A stretch of DNA of 64,000 bases from Veillonella sp. R32 (GTDB lineage: Bacteria; Bacillota; Negativicutes; Veillonellales; Veillonellaceae): NCBI RefSeq assembly GCF_010093125.1, contig NZ_NMZQ01000026.1, positions 1-64,000 on the forward strand, written 5' to 3'. This document shows, piece after piece, positions 43,219 to 52,727 of the stretch; positions within the stretch are counted from its first letter, which is position 1, and every line of letters begins with the position of its first letter. The translations under genes and the position numbers were made by a program. The notes under the pieces were generated by a model. It did no database searches. It was not told where the DNA came from and saw only the letters and a list, made by a program, of their open reading frames with translations.

Positions 43219-44721
43219 ATGATTAACATCCTCGATCGCGTACAAGGTGAAGCTCTTCAAGCAAAAATTACAACAGCAGAAGAAGCCGCTTTGTTGATCA
43301 ACCCTGGTGACCATGTTGGGATTAGTGGTTTTACCCCATCTGGTTATCCAAAAGCAGTTCCTTTGGCATTGGCAAAACGAATGGAAAGCGATCCATTCAA
43401 AATTGACTTGTGGACTGGTGCCTCCGTTGGTGATGAAGCTGATGGTGCATTAACTCGTGTTGACGGTATTGCTCGTCGATTCCCATATCAGACGAATGGC
43501 GATATGCGTAAAGCGCTTAATGCAGGTAAAGTTCGTTACAGCGATATGCATCTTAGTCAAACAGCTCAAAACGTGCGCTATGGTTTCTATGGTGATTGCG
43601 ACATCGCTATTGTAGAAGCTGTGTGCATTCGTGAAGATGGTGGGATTGTTCCTTCTACTTCAGTAGGTAACACACCAACTTATGTTAGCCAAGCAAAGAA
43701 AGTTATTGTTGAAGTTAACGTAAGTCAACCAATGAGTTTAGTAGGTATGCATGATATTTATGAACCATTGGATCCACCATATCGTCAACCGCTACCAATT
43801 ACAGCAGCTGGCAATCGCGTAGGGACTCCATACATCCCATGTGATCCAGAAAAAATTGTAGCAATTGTACCATGTGATATTACTGATAAGACTCGTCCAT
43901 TAGCACCAATCGATGATGATGCTAAGAAAATGAGCCAACATTTAATCGAATTCTTCGAAAATGAAATTAAACATGGTCGTTTGCCTAAGAATTTATTACC
44001 ATTACAATCTGGTGTAGGTTCTGTAGCAAATGCTGTAATTACTGGCTTGGCTCAAGGTCCATTTACAAACTTATCTATCTTTACTGAAGTAATTCAAGAC
44101 GGCATGTTTGACCTTATTGATGCTGGTAAAGTAGAAGTATGTTCTGGTACCGCCCTTTCACCATCCCCAGATGGTTTAAAACGTTTTTATGACAACGTTG
44201 ATTTGTACTCGAAGAAAATTATTCTTCGTCCGCAAGAACTTTCGAACAGTCCTGAATTAGCTCGACGCCTTGGCGTTATTGCTATGAATACAGCGATTGA
44301 ATTTGATATCTTTGGTAATGTAAACTCTACTCATATCATGGGTAGCAAGATGATGAACGGTATTGGTGGTTCTGGCGACTTCGCTAGAAACGCATATATC
44401 TCCATCTTCTGTACAAACTCTGTAGCCAAAGATGGTGCAATTAGCTCTATCGTTCCAATGTGTTCTCACATTGACCATACAGAACATGATGTAATGGTAT
44501 TCTGTACTGAACAAGGTATTGCTGACTGCCGTGGTTTAGCTCCGGAAGAACGCGCTCGTTTAATTATTAAAAACTGCGCTAATCCAGAATATAAACCAAT
44601 GTTAGAAGACTACCTCGAAAGAGCTTTGGTGGCAACGAAACACGCCCATACACCAATTTTGCTTGATGAAGCTCTTTCTTGGCATAAACGTTTCCTAGAA
44701 ACAGGAAGCATGAAGAAGTAA
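43219..44721 (+). CDS. scpC: Succinate CoA-transferase (propionyl-/acetyl-CoA:succinate type)
   Basis: A 500-residue class I CoA-transferase of the Cat1/ScpC/AarC group, which moves CoA from propionyl-CoA or acetyl-CoA to succinate. The catalytic glutamate is E290 in FTEVIQDGMFDL, the oxyanion/CoA blocks GVGSVANAV and GIGGSGDFARNA follow. The start at 43219 is chosen since AAGGAG ends 9 bases before it; ATG at 43210 abuts the site. It is the first gene of a run that carries out succinate to propionate, regenerating succinyl-CoA for the mutase without ATP cost. Confidence 0.93.
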   Translation: MINILDRVQGEALQAKITTAEEAALLINPGDHVGISGFTPSGYPKAVPLALAKRMESDPFKIDLWTGASVGDEADGALTRVDGIARRFPYQTNGDMRKALNAGKVRYSDMHLSQTAQNVRYGFYGDCDIAIVEAVCIREDGGIVPSTSVGNTPTYVSQAKKVIVEVNVSQPMSLVGMHDIYEPLDPPYRQPLPITAAGNRVGTPYIPCDPEKIVAIVPCDITDKTRPLAPIDDDAKKMSQHLIEFFENEIKHGRLPKNLLPLQSGVGSVANAVITGLAQGPFTNLSIFTEVIQDGMFDLIDAGKVEVCSGTALSPSPDGLKRFYDNVDLYSKKIILRPQELSNSPELARRLGVIAMNTAIEFDIFGNVNSTHIMGSKMMNGIGGSGDFARNAYISIFCTNSVAKDGAISSIVPMCSHIDHTEHDVMVFCTEQGIADCRGLAPEERARLIIKNCANPEYKPMLEDYLERALVATKHAHTPILLDEALSWHKRFLETGSMKK

Positions 44722-44748
44722 GGTATTTTTAGGAGGATGATGAAAACT

Positions 44749-46395
44749 ATGGCTAACGAAGCTCTAAAAGCTAATCTTGCCAAATATGAGGCAGAAGTTA
44801 ATGAAAAAATTGCGAAATTCCCAGAACGCAAAAATTTAAAGTATAACCGTTTATATACTCCACTTGATATTGAAGGTTTTGACTATGAAAAAGATTTAGG
44901 GTTCCCTGGTGAATTCCCTTACACTCGTGGTGTACAACCTACAATGTACCGTGGTCGTTTCTGGACAATGCGTATGTATGCTGGTTTCGCTACTGCTGAA
45001 GAATCCAACAAACGTTATCGTTACCTTATCGAATCTGGTGCAACTGGTCTTAGCTGTGCATTCGACTTACCAACTCAGATTGGTTATGACTCCGATGATG
45101 CTATGGCAGAAGGCGAAGTTGGTAAAGTAGGGGTAGCAATTGACTCCTTAAAAGATATGGAAATTCTTTTCGACGGTATTGACCTTGGTAAAGTTTCCAC
45201 TTCTATGACTATCAATGCTCCTGCATCTGTACTTCTTGCTATGTACATTGCAGTAGCTGAAAAACAAGGTGTACCTGCATCCGCATTGATGGGTACTATT
45301 CAGAACGATATTCTTAAAGAATATGCTGCTCGTGGGACTTACATTTTCCCTCCAAAACCATCCATGCGTTTGATCACTAACATCTTCGAATATTGCTCTC
45401 AGAACGTACCAAAATGGAACACAATCTCCATTTCCGGTTACCATATCCGTGAAGCTGGTTCTACAGCTGCTCAGGAAATCGCATTTACTATTGCTGATGG
45501 TATTGCTTACGTAGAAGCTGCTTTAAAAGCTGGCTTAGACGTTGATGCTTTCGCTGGTCGTTTATCCTTCTTCTGGAACGCTCACAACAACGTACTTGAA
45601 GAAGTTGCTAAATTCCGTGCATCCCGTCGTTTATGGGCTACTATCATGAAAGAACGCTTTGGTGCTAAAAAAGCTAAATCCATGATGCTTCGTGTACATA
45701 CTCAAACAGCTGGTTCCATGCTTACTGCACAACAAGTTGATAACAACATCGTTCGTGTAGCATTGCAGACTGCTGCTGCTGTAATGGGTGGTACTCAATC
45801 CTTACATACAAACTCCCGTGACGAAGCGTTAGCACTTCCTACAGAAGCTTCCGTACAGGTAGCTCTTCGTACACAACAAATCGTTGCTTACGAATCTGGT
45901 TTAGCTGACGTAATCGACCCATTGGGCGGTTCCTACTATGTAGAAGCTATGACTAATGCAATCTATGATGAAGCTGCTGAATACATTCGCAAAATCGACG
46001 AAATGGGCGGCGCTGTAGTAGCTATTGAAAAAGGTTACATCCAGAAAGAAATTCAAGAATCTGCATACAAATGGCAGATGGAAGTTGAATCTGGTCTCCG
46101 TACAATCGTAGGGGTTAACAAATTCCAGGTTGAAGAAAAACCAGTTGAAGGTCTTCTTCGTGTAGATGCTTCCGTAGGTGTTAACCAAGCTAAGAAAACT
46201 CAGAAAGTTCGTGAAGAACGCGATAACGCTGCAGTAGAAAAAGCATTGGCAGCACTTAAAGAAGGGGCAAAAGATGAAAATGTTAACCTTATGCCATTAA
46301 TTCTTGATGCAGTTCGTACATATGCAACATTGGGTGAAATTTGTAACGTATTACGTGACGTATTTGGTGAATACCAAGCTCATTCCACGTTATAA
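44749..46395 (+). CDS. Methylmalonyl-CoA mutase, large (catalytic) subunit
   Basis: A 548-residue TIM-barrel subunit of the cobalamin-dependent mutase that converts succinyl-CoA to methylmalonyl-CoA. Unlike the fused 700-residue MutB of many bacteria, it lacks the C-terminal B12-binding domain, which is encoded by the next gene. Substrate-specifying residues are those of a methylmalonyl enzyme: Y77 in RMYAGF (known Y89) and R195 in [10 protein letters not shown] (known R207), rather than the Phe and Gln of isobutyryl-CoA mutase. ATGs at 44737 and 44740 are too near AGGAGG; 44749 fits better. Confidence 0.92.
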   Translation: MANEALKANLAKYEAEVNEKIAKFPERKNLKYNRLYTPLDIEGFDYEKDLGFPGEFPYTRGVQPTMYRGRFWTMRMYAGFATAEESNKRYRYLIESGATGLSCAFDLPTQIGYDSDDAMAEGEVGKVGVAIDSLKDMEILFDGIDLGKVSTSMTINAPASVLLAMYIAVAEKQGVPASALMGTIQNDILKEYAARGTYIFPPKPSMRLITNIFEYCSQNVPKWNTISISGYHIREAGSTAAQEIAFTIADGIAYVEAALKAGLDVDAFAGRLSFFWNAHNNVLEEVAKFRASRRLWATIMKERFGAKKAKSMMLRVHTQTAGSMLTAQQVDNNIVRVALQTAAAVMGGTQSLHTNSRDEALALPTEASVQVALRTQQIVAYESGLADVIDPLGGSYYVEAMTNAIYDEAAEYIRKIDEMGGAVVAIEKGYIQKEIQESAYKWQMEVESGLRTIVGVNKFQVEEKPVEGLLRVDASVGVNQAKKTQKVREERDNAAVEKALAALKEGAKDENVNLMPLILDAVRTYATLGEICNVLRDVFGEYQAHSTL

Positions 46396-46441
46396 TTTCT
46401 AGGTAAAGATAGCGTAACGATTAGTTCGGAGGTAATATATC

Positions 46442-46837
46442 ATGGCAGAAAAACGTATTCGTGTATTAGTAGCAAAACCAGGTCTTGATGGTCATGACCG
46501 TGGTGCCAAAGTTGTAGCTCGCGCACTTCGCGATGCAGGTTTTGAAGTAATTTATACTGGTCTTCGTCAGACTCCAGAACAGATTGTTGAAGCTGCTTTG
46601 TCTGAAGACGTTAATGTAGTTGCATTAAGCCTTCTCTCTGGCGCTCACAACACATTGTTCCCTAAAATTGTTAACATGTTAAGAGAAAAAGGTATGGGCG
46701 ACGTTCTTGTAGTTGGCGGCGGCGTAATTCCTGATGCTGATATCCCAGGTCTTAAAGAAGCTGGCGTAGCAGCTGTATTTACACCAGGCACCCCAACTGG
46801 CGACGTAGTTGAATTTATTAAAGCTAACGTTAAATAA
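46442..46837 (+). CDS. Methylmalonyl-CoA mutase, small (B12-binding) subunit
   Basis: A 131-residue cobalamin-binding domain protein. The base-off His-on motif is [13 protein letters not shown] (DxHxxG), followed by LSLLSGAHN (SxL) and VVGGGVIP (GG). It completes the mutase with the large subunit 46 bases upstream. A separate small subunit resembles IcmB and archaeal mutases. GGAGG precedes the ATG. Confidence 0.94.
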   Translation: MAEKRIRVLVAKPGLDGHDRGAKVVARALRDAGFEVIYTGLRQTPEQIVEAALSEDVNVVALSLLSGAHNTLFPKIVNMLREKGMGDVLVVGGGVIPDADIPGLKEAGVAAVFTPGTPTGDVVEFIKANVK

Positions 46838-46850
46838 GATGTATTAAAAG

Positions 46851-46881
46851 ACAGGCTCGGATTCATTTGGTCTGAGCCTGT
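46851..46881 (+). other. Intercistronic stem-loop between mutase and meaB
   Basis: ACAGGCTCGGA and TCTGAGCCTGT form an 11-bp stem with one G-T pair and a 9-base loop. No T-run follows, so it is not a classical terminator. It may protect the upstream mRNA end or lower expression of meaB relative to the mutase. Confidence 0.65.
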
Positions 46882-46908
46882 ACTATACTAAAGAAGGCGG
46901 TGTAACCA

Positions 46909-47850
46909 ATGGATTTAGTCAAAGAACTGTTAAATGGTTCCCGACTGGCCTTGGCGAGAGCCATCACTGCAGTTGAAAGCGAATATGATGACGCAATCGA
47001 CATTATGAAAGCGATTTATCCTAAAACGGGCCGTGCTCGTATCTTAGGGATTACTGGTGCTCCTGGTGCTGGTAAGAGTACGTTGACTGATAAGGTTGTA
47101 AAACAATACTTACAGCAAGGTAAAAAAATCGGTATCGTAGCGGTGGATCCGACCAGTCCGTTTTCCGGTGGTGCCATCTTGGGTGACCGTATTCGAATGA
47201 ATGATTTGACCTTAAATGAAAATGTATTTATTCGTAGTATGGGTACTCGTGGCAGCTTAGGCGGTTTGTCCAAAAAAACGTCTGATGTTGTTAAATTGAT
47301 GGATGCATTTGGCATGGACCTTGTTATCATTGAAACCGTAGGGGTAGGGCAATCGGAAGTTGACATTGTTAAAAATGCCGACAGTACGCTTGTTGTACTA
47401 GTACCAGGTTTAGGTGATGACATTCAAGCTATCAAAGCTGGTATTTTAGAAATTGGTGATGTATTCGCCATTAATAAAGCCGACCGTGATGGCTGTGACA
47501 AACTAAATGTTGAAATTGAAATGATGTTAGACTTAGACTCTCGTGAGTTAAAATGGCGTCCGCCAATTAAACGTACAATTGCAAGTAAAGACGTTGGCGT
47601 AGATGAGTTAGTAGAAGCACTTGATGAACATTTTGAGTTCTTAGAAGACAGCGAAGAATTAGCTGTTCGTCGTAAAGATAGAACTCGTGATGAAATCATT
47701 GCAATGATTAATGAACAAATTGGTCGACGTGTTGCAGATGTAGTCGTTAAGAGCGACGATTTTACAAGCCAAGTTAACGCTGTTAACCAGCGTGAAAATG
47801 ATCCATACACAGTGGTGAATAAAGTATTGGCAGATGTGTTAAAAATTTAA
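46909..47850 (+). CDS. meaB: Methylmalonyl-CoA mutase G-protein chaperone MeaB/ArgK
   Basis: A 313-residue GTPase that gates cobalamin loading into, and protects, methylmalonyl-CoA mutase. Walker A is GAPGAGKST, the following VDPTSPFSGGAILGDRIRM is the MeaB signature, with IETVGVGQSE and INKADRDG as later GTPase motifs. Its place between the mutase and epimerase confirms the client. It was formerly misnamed ArgK. Confidence 0.95.
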   Translation: MDLVKELLNGSRLALARAITAVESEYDDAIDIMKAIYPKTGRARILGITGAPGAGKSTLTDKVVKQYLQQGKKIGIVAVDPTSPFSGGAILGDRIRMNDLTLNENVFIRSMGTRGSLGGLSKKTSDVVKLMDAFGMDLVIIETVGVGQSEVDIVKNADSTLVVLVPGLGDDIQAIKAGILEIGDVFAINKADRDGCDKLNVEIEMMLDLDSRELKWRPPIKRTIASKDVGVDELVEALDEHFEFLEDSEELAVRRKDRTRDEIIAMINEQIGRRVADVVVKSDDFTSQVNAVNQRENDPYTVVNKVLADVLKI

Positions 47851-47900
47851 TTGATTACAAACCTATGTGGTGTATCAGTTGAAAAAAAGGAGATTTTATT

Positions 47901-48323
47901 ATGGCATTTAAAGTATTAAACGTAGATCATATCGGTATCGGTGTTACTGATTTAGCATCAACAAAAGAATTTTACAAAAATGCATTAGGTATTGAACATC
48001 TTCCAGAAGATGAAGTAGTTGAAGAACAAAAAGTAAAAGTAAGCTTCTTCCCATGTGGTGACGCTGAATTAGAATTCTTAGAATCTACAACTCCAGATGG
48101 CCCTATCGGCAAATTCATTGAAAAAAATGGCGGCCGTAATGGTATTCAACACGTTGCTCTTCGTGTAGACAACATTGAAAATGCAATTGCTGACTTAATG
48201 GCTAAAGGCATTCGTATGATCGATGAAAAACCTCGTTATGGTGCAGGTGGATCTGCTATTGCTTTCATTCATCCTAAAGCAACTGGCGGTGTTCTTCTTG
48301 AACTTTGTCAGAGAATGAAGTAA
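47901..48323 (+). CDS. mce: Methylmalonyl-CoA epimerase
   Basis: A 140-residue vicinal-oxygen-chelate enzyme that interconverts the R and S forms of methylmalonyl-CoA, needed because the mutase makes R and the decarboxylase uses S. Metal ligands fit H in VDHIGIGV, H in IQHVALRV and E in VLLELCQ. Length is typical. AAAGGAG precedes the ATG. Confidence 0.95.
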   Translation: MAFKVLNVDHIGIGVTDLASTKEFYKNALGIEHLPEDEVVEEQKVKVSFFPCGDAELEFLESTTPDGPIGKFIEKNGGRNGIQHVALRVDNIENAIADLMAKGIRMIDEKPRYGAGGSAIAFIHPKATGGVLLELCQRMK

Positions 48324-48373
48324 TATAAAATATATATAATTTATTTATATAAAAATTTTATGGAGGTGTAGTA

Positions 48374-49903
48374 ATGGCAACAGTCCAAGAAAAGATTGAG
48401 TTGTTACACAAGAAGTTAGAAGTTGTGAAACTCGGCGGTGGCGAAAAACGTATTGCTTCGCAACATAGCAAAGGCAAAATGACGGCTCGCGAACGTATCG
48501 CTAAGTTGTTTGACGAAAACAGTTTCGTTGAATTAGATCAATTTGTAAAACATCGTTGTGTAAACTTCGGCCAGGAGAAAAAAGAACTTCCTGGTGAAGG
48601 TGTAGTAACTGGTTTCGGTACTATCGATGGTCGCTTAGTGTATGCATTCGCTCAGGACTTCACTGTAGAAGGTGGTTCCCTTGGTGAAATGCACGCTGCT
48701 AAAATCGTAAAAGTACAACGCCTAGCAATGAAAATGGGTGCGCCTATCATTGGTATCAATGATTCGGGCGGGGCTCGTATTCAGGAAGCTGTTGATGCAT
48801 TAGCAGGTTATGGTAAAATCTTCTTTGAAAATACCAATGCTTCTGGTGTAATTCCTCAGATTTCCGTTATCATGGGACCTTGTGCTGGTGGTGCAGTATA
48901 TTCCCCTGCATTAACAGACTTTATCTACATGGTAAAAAATACTTCCCAGATGTTCATTACTGGTCCTGCAGTAATCAAATCTGTAACAGCAGAAGATGTT
49001 ACAGCTGAAGCTCTTGGTGGTGCAATGGCTCACAACAGCGTATCTGGTGTAGCTCATTTTGCTGCTGAAGACGAAGATGATTGCTTGCAACAAATTCGTT
49101 ACTTGTTAAGCTTCTTACCAAGCAACAATATGGAAGATGTTCCTCTTGTTGACACTGGTGATGATCCAGCTCGTGAATCTGAAGAACTTAATACCTTGTT
49201 ACCAGATAACAGTAACATGCCTTATGATATGTTAGATGTTATCTCCGCTGTTGTAGATAATGGTGAATACTATGAAGTACAACCATTCTACGCAACTAAC
49301 ATCATCACTTGCTTCGCACGTTTTGATGGCCAAAGCGTTGGTATTATCGCTAACCAACCAAAAGTTATGGCTGGTTGTCTTGATATTAATGCATCCGATA
49401 AATCTTCTCGTTTTATCCGTTTCTGTGATGCATTCAATATCCCAATCGTTAACTTTGTAGACGTTCCTGGCTTCTTGCCTGGTACTAACCAAGAATGGGG
49501 CGGCATCATTCGTCATGGTGCTAAAATGCTATATGCGTACTCTGAAGCAACTGTGCCTAAGATTACGGTTATTACTCGTAAAGCATACGGTGGTTCTTAT
49601 CTCGCTATGTGTTCTCAAGACCTCGGTGCTGACCAAGTATATGCATGGCCTACTTCTGAAATCGCAGTAATGGGCCCAGCAGGGGCTGCTAACATTATCT
49701 TCAGAAAAGACGAAGATAAAGAAGAAAAAACTGCAAAATATGTAGAAGAATTTGCTACACCATACAAAGCAGCAGAACGTGGCTTCGTTGATGCTGTAAT
49801 CGAACCAAAAGCTACTCGCCCAGCAGTTATTAATGCACTCGCTATGCTTGCAAGCAAACGTGAAGCTCGGGCACCTAAAAAACACGGTAATATTCCATTA
49901 TAA
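48374..49903 (+). CDS. mmdA: Methylmalonyl-CoA decarboxylase alpha subunit (carboxyltransferase)
   Basis: A 509-residue carboxyltransferase subunit that moves the carboxyl group of S-methylmalonyl-CoA to biotin on MmdC, releasing propionyl-CoA. The two crotonase-type halves are clear: INDSGGARIQEAVDALAGYG with GPCAGGAVYSPALTDF, then VDVPGFLPGTNQEWGGIIRHGAK with KAYGGSYLAMCS. Length matches Veillonella MmdA (509). It is peripheral at the membrane in complex with MmdB, C, D and E. It could be confused with propionyl-CoA carboxylase beta, but the mmdDECB genes behind settle it. Confidence 0.95.
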   Translation: MATVQEKIELLHKKLEVVKLGGGEKRIASQHSKGKMTARERIAKLFDENSFVELDQFVKHRCVNFGQEKKELPGEGVVTGFGTIDGRLVYAFAQDFTVEGGSLGEMHAAKIVKVQRLAMKMGAPIIGINDSGGARIQEAVDALAGYGKIFFENTNASGVIPQISVIMGPCAGGAVYSPALTDFIYMVKNTSQMFITGPAVIKSVTAEDVTAEALGGAMAHNSVSGVAHFAAEDEDDCLQQIRYLLSFLPSNNMEDVPLVDTGDDPARESEELNTLLPDNSNMPYDMLDVISAVVDNGEYYEVQPFYATNIITCFARFDGQSVGIIANQPKVMAGCLDINASDKSSRFIRFCDAFNIPIVNFVDVPGFLPGTNQEWGGIIRHGAKMLYAYSEATVPKITVITRKAYGGSYLAMCSQDLGADQVYAWPTSEIAVMGPAGAANIIFRKDEDKEEKTAKYVEEFATPYKAAERGFVDAVIEPKATRPAVINALAMLASKREARAPKKHGNIPL

Positions 49904-49983
49904 TTTTTAGTAAGTAAAACTTAGTTTTGATTTGGAGTATCACAATTCTTATTCTTTGTATTAATTAGAAAGAGGAATTTATT

Positions 49984-50319
49984 ATGGGAGGAAACGAAGG
50001 TACTATGAACCCGTGGCTATTTATGACAATTAACATGGTTGTCGTATTTGCCGTGTTGGCTATCTTAGGTTTAATTATGGTCATTACTCATAAATTAGAC
50101 CCTACAAAAAAAAAATCTAAAGAGCCAGTGAACGTAGCACCAGCCGCTGCTCCTGTGACTGCAGCAGCGCCAGTGGTAGCCAATGATGAACCTGTAGTAG
50201 CAGCTATTACAGGAGCCATCGTAGCTATGGGTTACTCATCAGATCAAATTGCATCCATTCGTCCAAGCGAAACAAGTCGCAATTGGAGACTAGATGGCAG
50301 ACTAAGTGGTAGAATTTAG
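49984..50319 (+). CDS. mmdD: Methylmalonyl-CoA decarboxylase delta subunit
   Basis: A 111-residue OadG-like subunit that anchors and assembles the decarboxylase. One N-terminal helix (MTINMVVVFAVLAILGLIMVI), an Ala/Pro/Val-rich linker and a C-terminal domain ending IASIRPSETSRNWRLDGRL. That last domain is repeated almost intact in MmdE. AGAGGA lies 7 bases before the ATG; a later ATG at 50005 is possible. Confidence 0.93.
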   Translation: MGGNEGTMNPWLFMTINMVVVFAVLAILGLIMVITHKLDPTKKKSKEPVNVAPAAAPVTAAAPVVANDEPVVAAITGAIVAMGYSSDQIASIRPSETSRNWRLDGRLSGRI

Positions 50320-50340
50320 TCAAATCTAGGAGGTGTAAAC

Positions 50341-50514
50341 ATGAGCAAGGCAGAGAAGAACGCCGGTAACAGCAAATTAAATGATGAGTTAGTTGCTGTC
50401 ATTGCCAGTGCCATTAGCGCTATGGGCTACTCGGTTGATCAGATCGCTAGTATTCGTCCAAGTATTAATAACCACAATTGGAAATTGGACGGTCGTTTGC
50501 GCATGAGTCGTTAA
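50341..50514 (+). CDS. mmdE: Methylmalonyl-CoA decarboxylase epsilon subunit
   Basis: A 57-residue protein, MSKAEKNAGN... ending HNWKLDGRLRMSR, preceded by AGGAGGT 6 bases before the ATG and placed 21 bases after mmdD. Residues 16-53 align with the C-terminal domain of MmdD (LVAVIASAISAMGYS; VDQIASIRPS; NWKLDGRL). Veillonella MmdE is known to be of this size and to resemble MmdD, and it stabilises the complex. It has no membrane helix. Confidence 0.93.
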   Translation: MSKAEKNAGNSKLNDELVAVIASAISAMGYSVDQIASIRPSINNHNWKLDGRLRMSR

Positions 50515-50575
50515 TTGTAATATGGTAAGAAGAAGGAACATATTACATTAAATTTTAAGTTTGGAGGATTATAAA

Positions 50576-50965
50576 ATGAAAAAATTTAACGTTACTGTAA
50601 ATGGTACTGTATATGATGTTGAAGTTAATGAAGTAAAAGCAACTGGTGCAGCGGCAGCTCCAGCACCTGCAGCAGCTCCTGCTCCTAAAGCAGCTCCAGC
50701 ACCTGCAGCAGCTCCAGCACCTAAAGCAGCAGCAGCTCCAGTAGCAGCTGGCGCGCTTACTGTTAAAGCTCCAATGCCAGGTAAAATTTTATCCGTTAAC
50801 GTATCTGCTGGTCAGGCCGTTAAAAAAGGCGATACTTTGTTAGTTCTTGAAGCTATGAAAATGCAGAACGAAATCGCTGCTCCACAAGATGGTACTATCG
50901 CTGAAGTACGCGTAGCAGCTAACCAAACAGTATCCACTGGCGAAGACATGGTTGTATTTGGCTAA
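50576..50965 (+). CDS. mmdC: Methylmalonyl-CoA decarboxylase gamma subunit (biotin carrier)
   Basis: A 129-residue biotinyl carrier. The C-terminal lipoyl/biotinyl domain carries the biotin lysine K95 in LEAMKMQNE. The N-terminal 20 residues (KKFNVTVNGTVYDVEVNEV) form the association segment, joined by a flexible Ala/Pro linker with repeated APAPKAA units at about 25-55. The start at 50576 follows GGAGG; a TTG at 50561 lies upstream of that site and was rejected. Confidence 0.95.
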   Translation: MKKFNVTVNGTVYDVEVNEVKATGAAAAPAPAAAPAPKAAPAPAAAPAPKAAAAPVAAGALTVKAPMPGKILSVNVSAGQAVKKGDTLLVLEAMKMQNEIAAPQDGTIAEVRVAANQTVSTGEDMVVFG

Positions 50966-51032
50966 TAGCTAATTTGTAGTGAAATGTTGATTGAATCATT
51001 ATTTTTGTTCTCGATATGAAAGGGGATCACAC

Positions 51033-52157
51033 ATGGATGCATTTATCGTGGCGGTCACTTCAGTTTGGACAGACAGTGGGTTCGTAAACTTTAACTGGGG
51101 TAATGCTATTATGATTTTAGTAGGTTTACTACTATTGTATATGGCATTCGCAAAAGAATTTGAACCATTATTACTCTCTCCAATCGCTTTTGGTTGTATT
51201 CTCGCCAACATCCCTCGCAACGGTTTTGAAGAAGGGGTTATGGCTCTTATTAGTGCCGGGGTTGCTAATGAAATCTTCCCTCCACTTATTTTCTTAGGTG
51301 TAGGTGCGATGACTGACTTCGGTCCGTTAATTGCGAACCCTAAAACCTTATTCTTAGGGGCAGCAGCACAGATTGGTGTATTCGTTGCTCTTGCTGGCGC
51401 TATGATGATCGGTTTTACCGCTCCTCAAGCAGCTGCAATTGGTATTATTGGTGGTGCCGATGGTCCTACATCGATTTACCTTGCTACTAAATTAGCACCT
51501 GAATTATTGGGTGCCATCGCCGTAGCGGCCTATTCCTATATGTCCTTGGTACCATTGATTCAACCACCAATTATGAAATTGTGTACAACGCAGAAAGAAC
51601 GTGAAGTAGTTATGGAACAGCTTCGCGAAGTAACACGTTTTGAAAAAATCGCGTTCCCAATTCTTTCCACAATTTTCATTTCCTTATTGTTACCATCCAT
51701 TACTTCCTTGTTAGGTATGTTGATGTTAGGTAACTTGTTCCGTGAATCTGGTGTAACTGATCGTTTATCCGATACATCTCAGAATGCGTTAATCAATACA
51801 GTTACTATCTTCTTAGCAACTGGTACTGGTCTTACAATGAATGCTGAACATTTCTTAACATTGGAAACTATTAAGATTATCATCTTAGGTTTAATCGCAT
51901 TCATCTTCGGTACTGCTTGTGGTGTATTGTTTGGTAAAGTTATGTACATCCTTGATGGCGGTAAAACAAACCCACTCATTGGTTCCGCTGGTGTATCCGC
52001 TGTTCCAATGGCAGCCCGTGTATCTCAGGTAGTAGGGGCTAAAGCTAACCCTGGTAACTTCTTATTGATGCATGCTATGGGTCCAAACGTAGCCGGCGTT
52101 ATCGGTACAGCTGTAGCAGCTGGTACTATGCTTGCTATGTTAGGTGGCGGCAAATAA
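51033..52157 (+). CDS. mmdB: Methylmalonyl-CoA decarboxylase beta subunit (Na+ pump)
   Basis: A 374-residue membrane subunit that decarboxylates carboxybiotin and exports Na+. Family features are the [21 protein letters not shown] segment with the Na+-binding aspartate region, [13 protein letters not shown], and [18 protein letters not shown]. Length matches Veillonella MmdB (373). The start at 51033 is 6-7 bases after AAAGGGG, while an upstream ATG (50991) adds 14 polar residues unlike the family. It completes a pump that stores the energy of decarboxylation as a sodium gradient. Confidence 0.95.
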   Translation: MDAFIVAVTSVWTDSGFVNFNWGNAIMILVGLLLLYMAFAKEFEPLLLSPIAFGCILANIPRNGFEEGVMALISAGVANEIFPPLIFLGVGAMTDFGPLIANPKTLFLGAAAQIGVFVALAGAMMIGFTAPQAAAIGIIGGADGPTSIYLATKLAPELLGAIAVAAYSYMSLVPLIQPPIMKLCTTQKEREVVMEQLREVTRFEKIAFPILSTIFISLLLPSITSLLGMLMLGNLFRESGVTDRLSDTSQNALINTVTIFLATGTGLTMNAEHFLTLETIKIIILGLIAFIFGTACGVLFGKVMYILDGGKTNPLIGSAGVSAVPMAARVSQVVGAKANPGNFLLMHAMGPNVAGVIGTAVAAGTMLAMLGGGK

Positions 52158-52166
52158 AATTTTATA

Positions 52167-52213
52167 AAACTACGGTGGGGAGGGGACTCCCTCCCCCTAT
52201 AGTTTATTTCTTG
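52167..52213 (+). terminator. Terminator of the mmd cluster
   Basis: AAACTA/TAGTTT outer arms and GGGGAGGG/CCCTCCCC inner arms form a GC-rich hairpin with a GACT loop and a T-rich tail (TATTTCTT). The stem has a small internal mismatch. Confidence 0.8.
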
Positions 52214-52345
52214 TCGATTTACAGTAATGTGAAGAGATACTTTGACAATAAGGTTCTGCTCGAAGTATTCTTTGGGGATATTGCAAAACTTGTATCGATA
52301 AATCGTATTACATTTATATTTTCGTAATGTAGAGGTGATTTTGGT

Positions 52346-52603
52346 TTGTTCTCCTTAGAATTGAAAATTTTGATTTGTTTCGTGTGGGCTCTTGTTGTTT
52401 TTTTTATTGTAGCATTAATTATTGGGCCAGAACGAAAAGCGTTATGGTTCAAACGTCGTGATAAGTATTCCTTCTTTAATCGACGTGGCGTCATTAGTGA
52501 ATTATTGTTTTATGGCTATCCTAATACTAAGGAAGGTATTTTTTTAACGACAGGTATGGCACTCGCAATTGCTGTAGTTGCCTATATTTTATATCTCTTA
52601 TAA
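52346..52603 (+). CDS. Small two-helix membrane protein of unknown function
   Basis: An 85-residue protein starting with TTG, 7 bases after AGAGGTGA. Two hydrophobic segments (LKILICFVWALVVFFIVALII and the C-terminal TTGMALAIAVVAYILYLL) flank a basic loop with RKALWFKRRDKYSFFNRR. I do not recognise a family. It sits alone between the decarboxylase terminator and the DASS carrier gene. Confidence 0.6.
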   Translation: MFSLELKILICFVWALVVFFIVALIIGPERKALWFKRRDKYSFFNRRGVISELLFYGYPNTKEGIFLTTGMALAIAVVAYILYLL

Positions 52604-52727
52604 TCCTTAGTATAAGATAGGTTCGAGCTATGCTTGGAGGCTATTATAGATCGTAGATAATAGTCTATAAAATAAGAATTCAATAATACAAAATGTGAAT
52701 ATTGTGTATTAAAAGGAGATGACAAAT

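Noticed and set aside
48374-49903. Propionyl-CoA carboxylase beta subunit
   Set aside because: The sequence class is shared, but the mmdD, mmdE, mmdC and membrane mmdB genes directly follow, which identifies the decarboxylase.
50640-50745. DNA repeat in mmdC
   Set aside because: The repeated Ala/Pro/Lys codons encode the flexible linker usual for biotin carrier subunits, so no separate repeat element is needed.
50991-51032. Longer N-terminus of mmdB
   Set aside because: The added residues are polar and unlike MmdB, and the ribosome-binding site lies within this stretch, before 51033.
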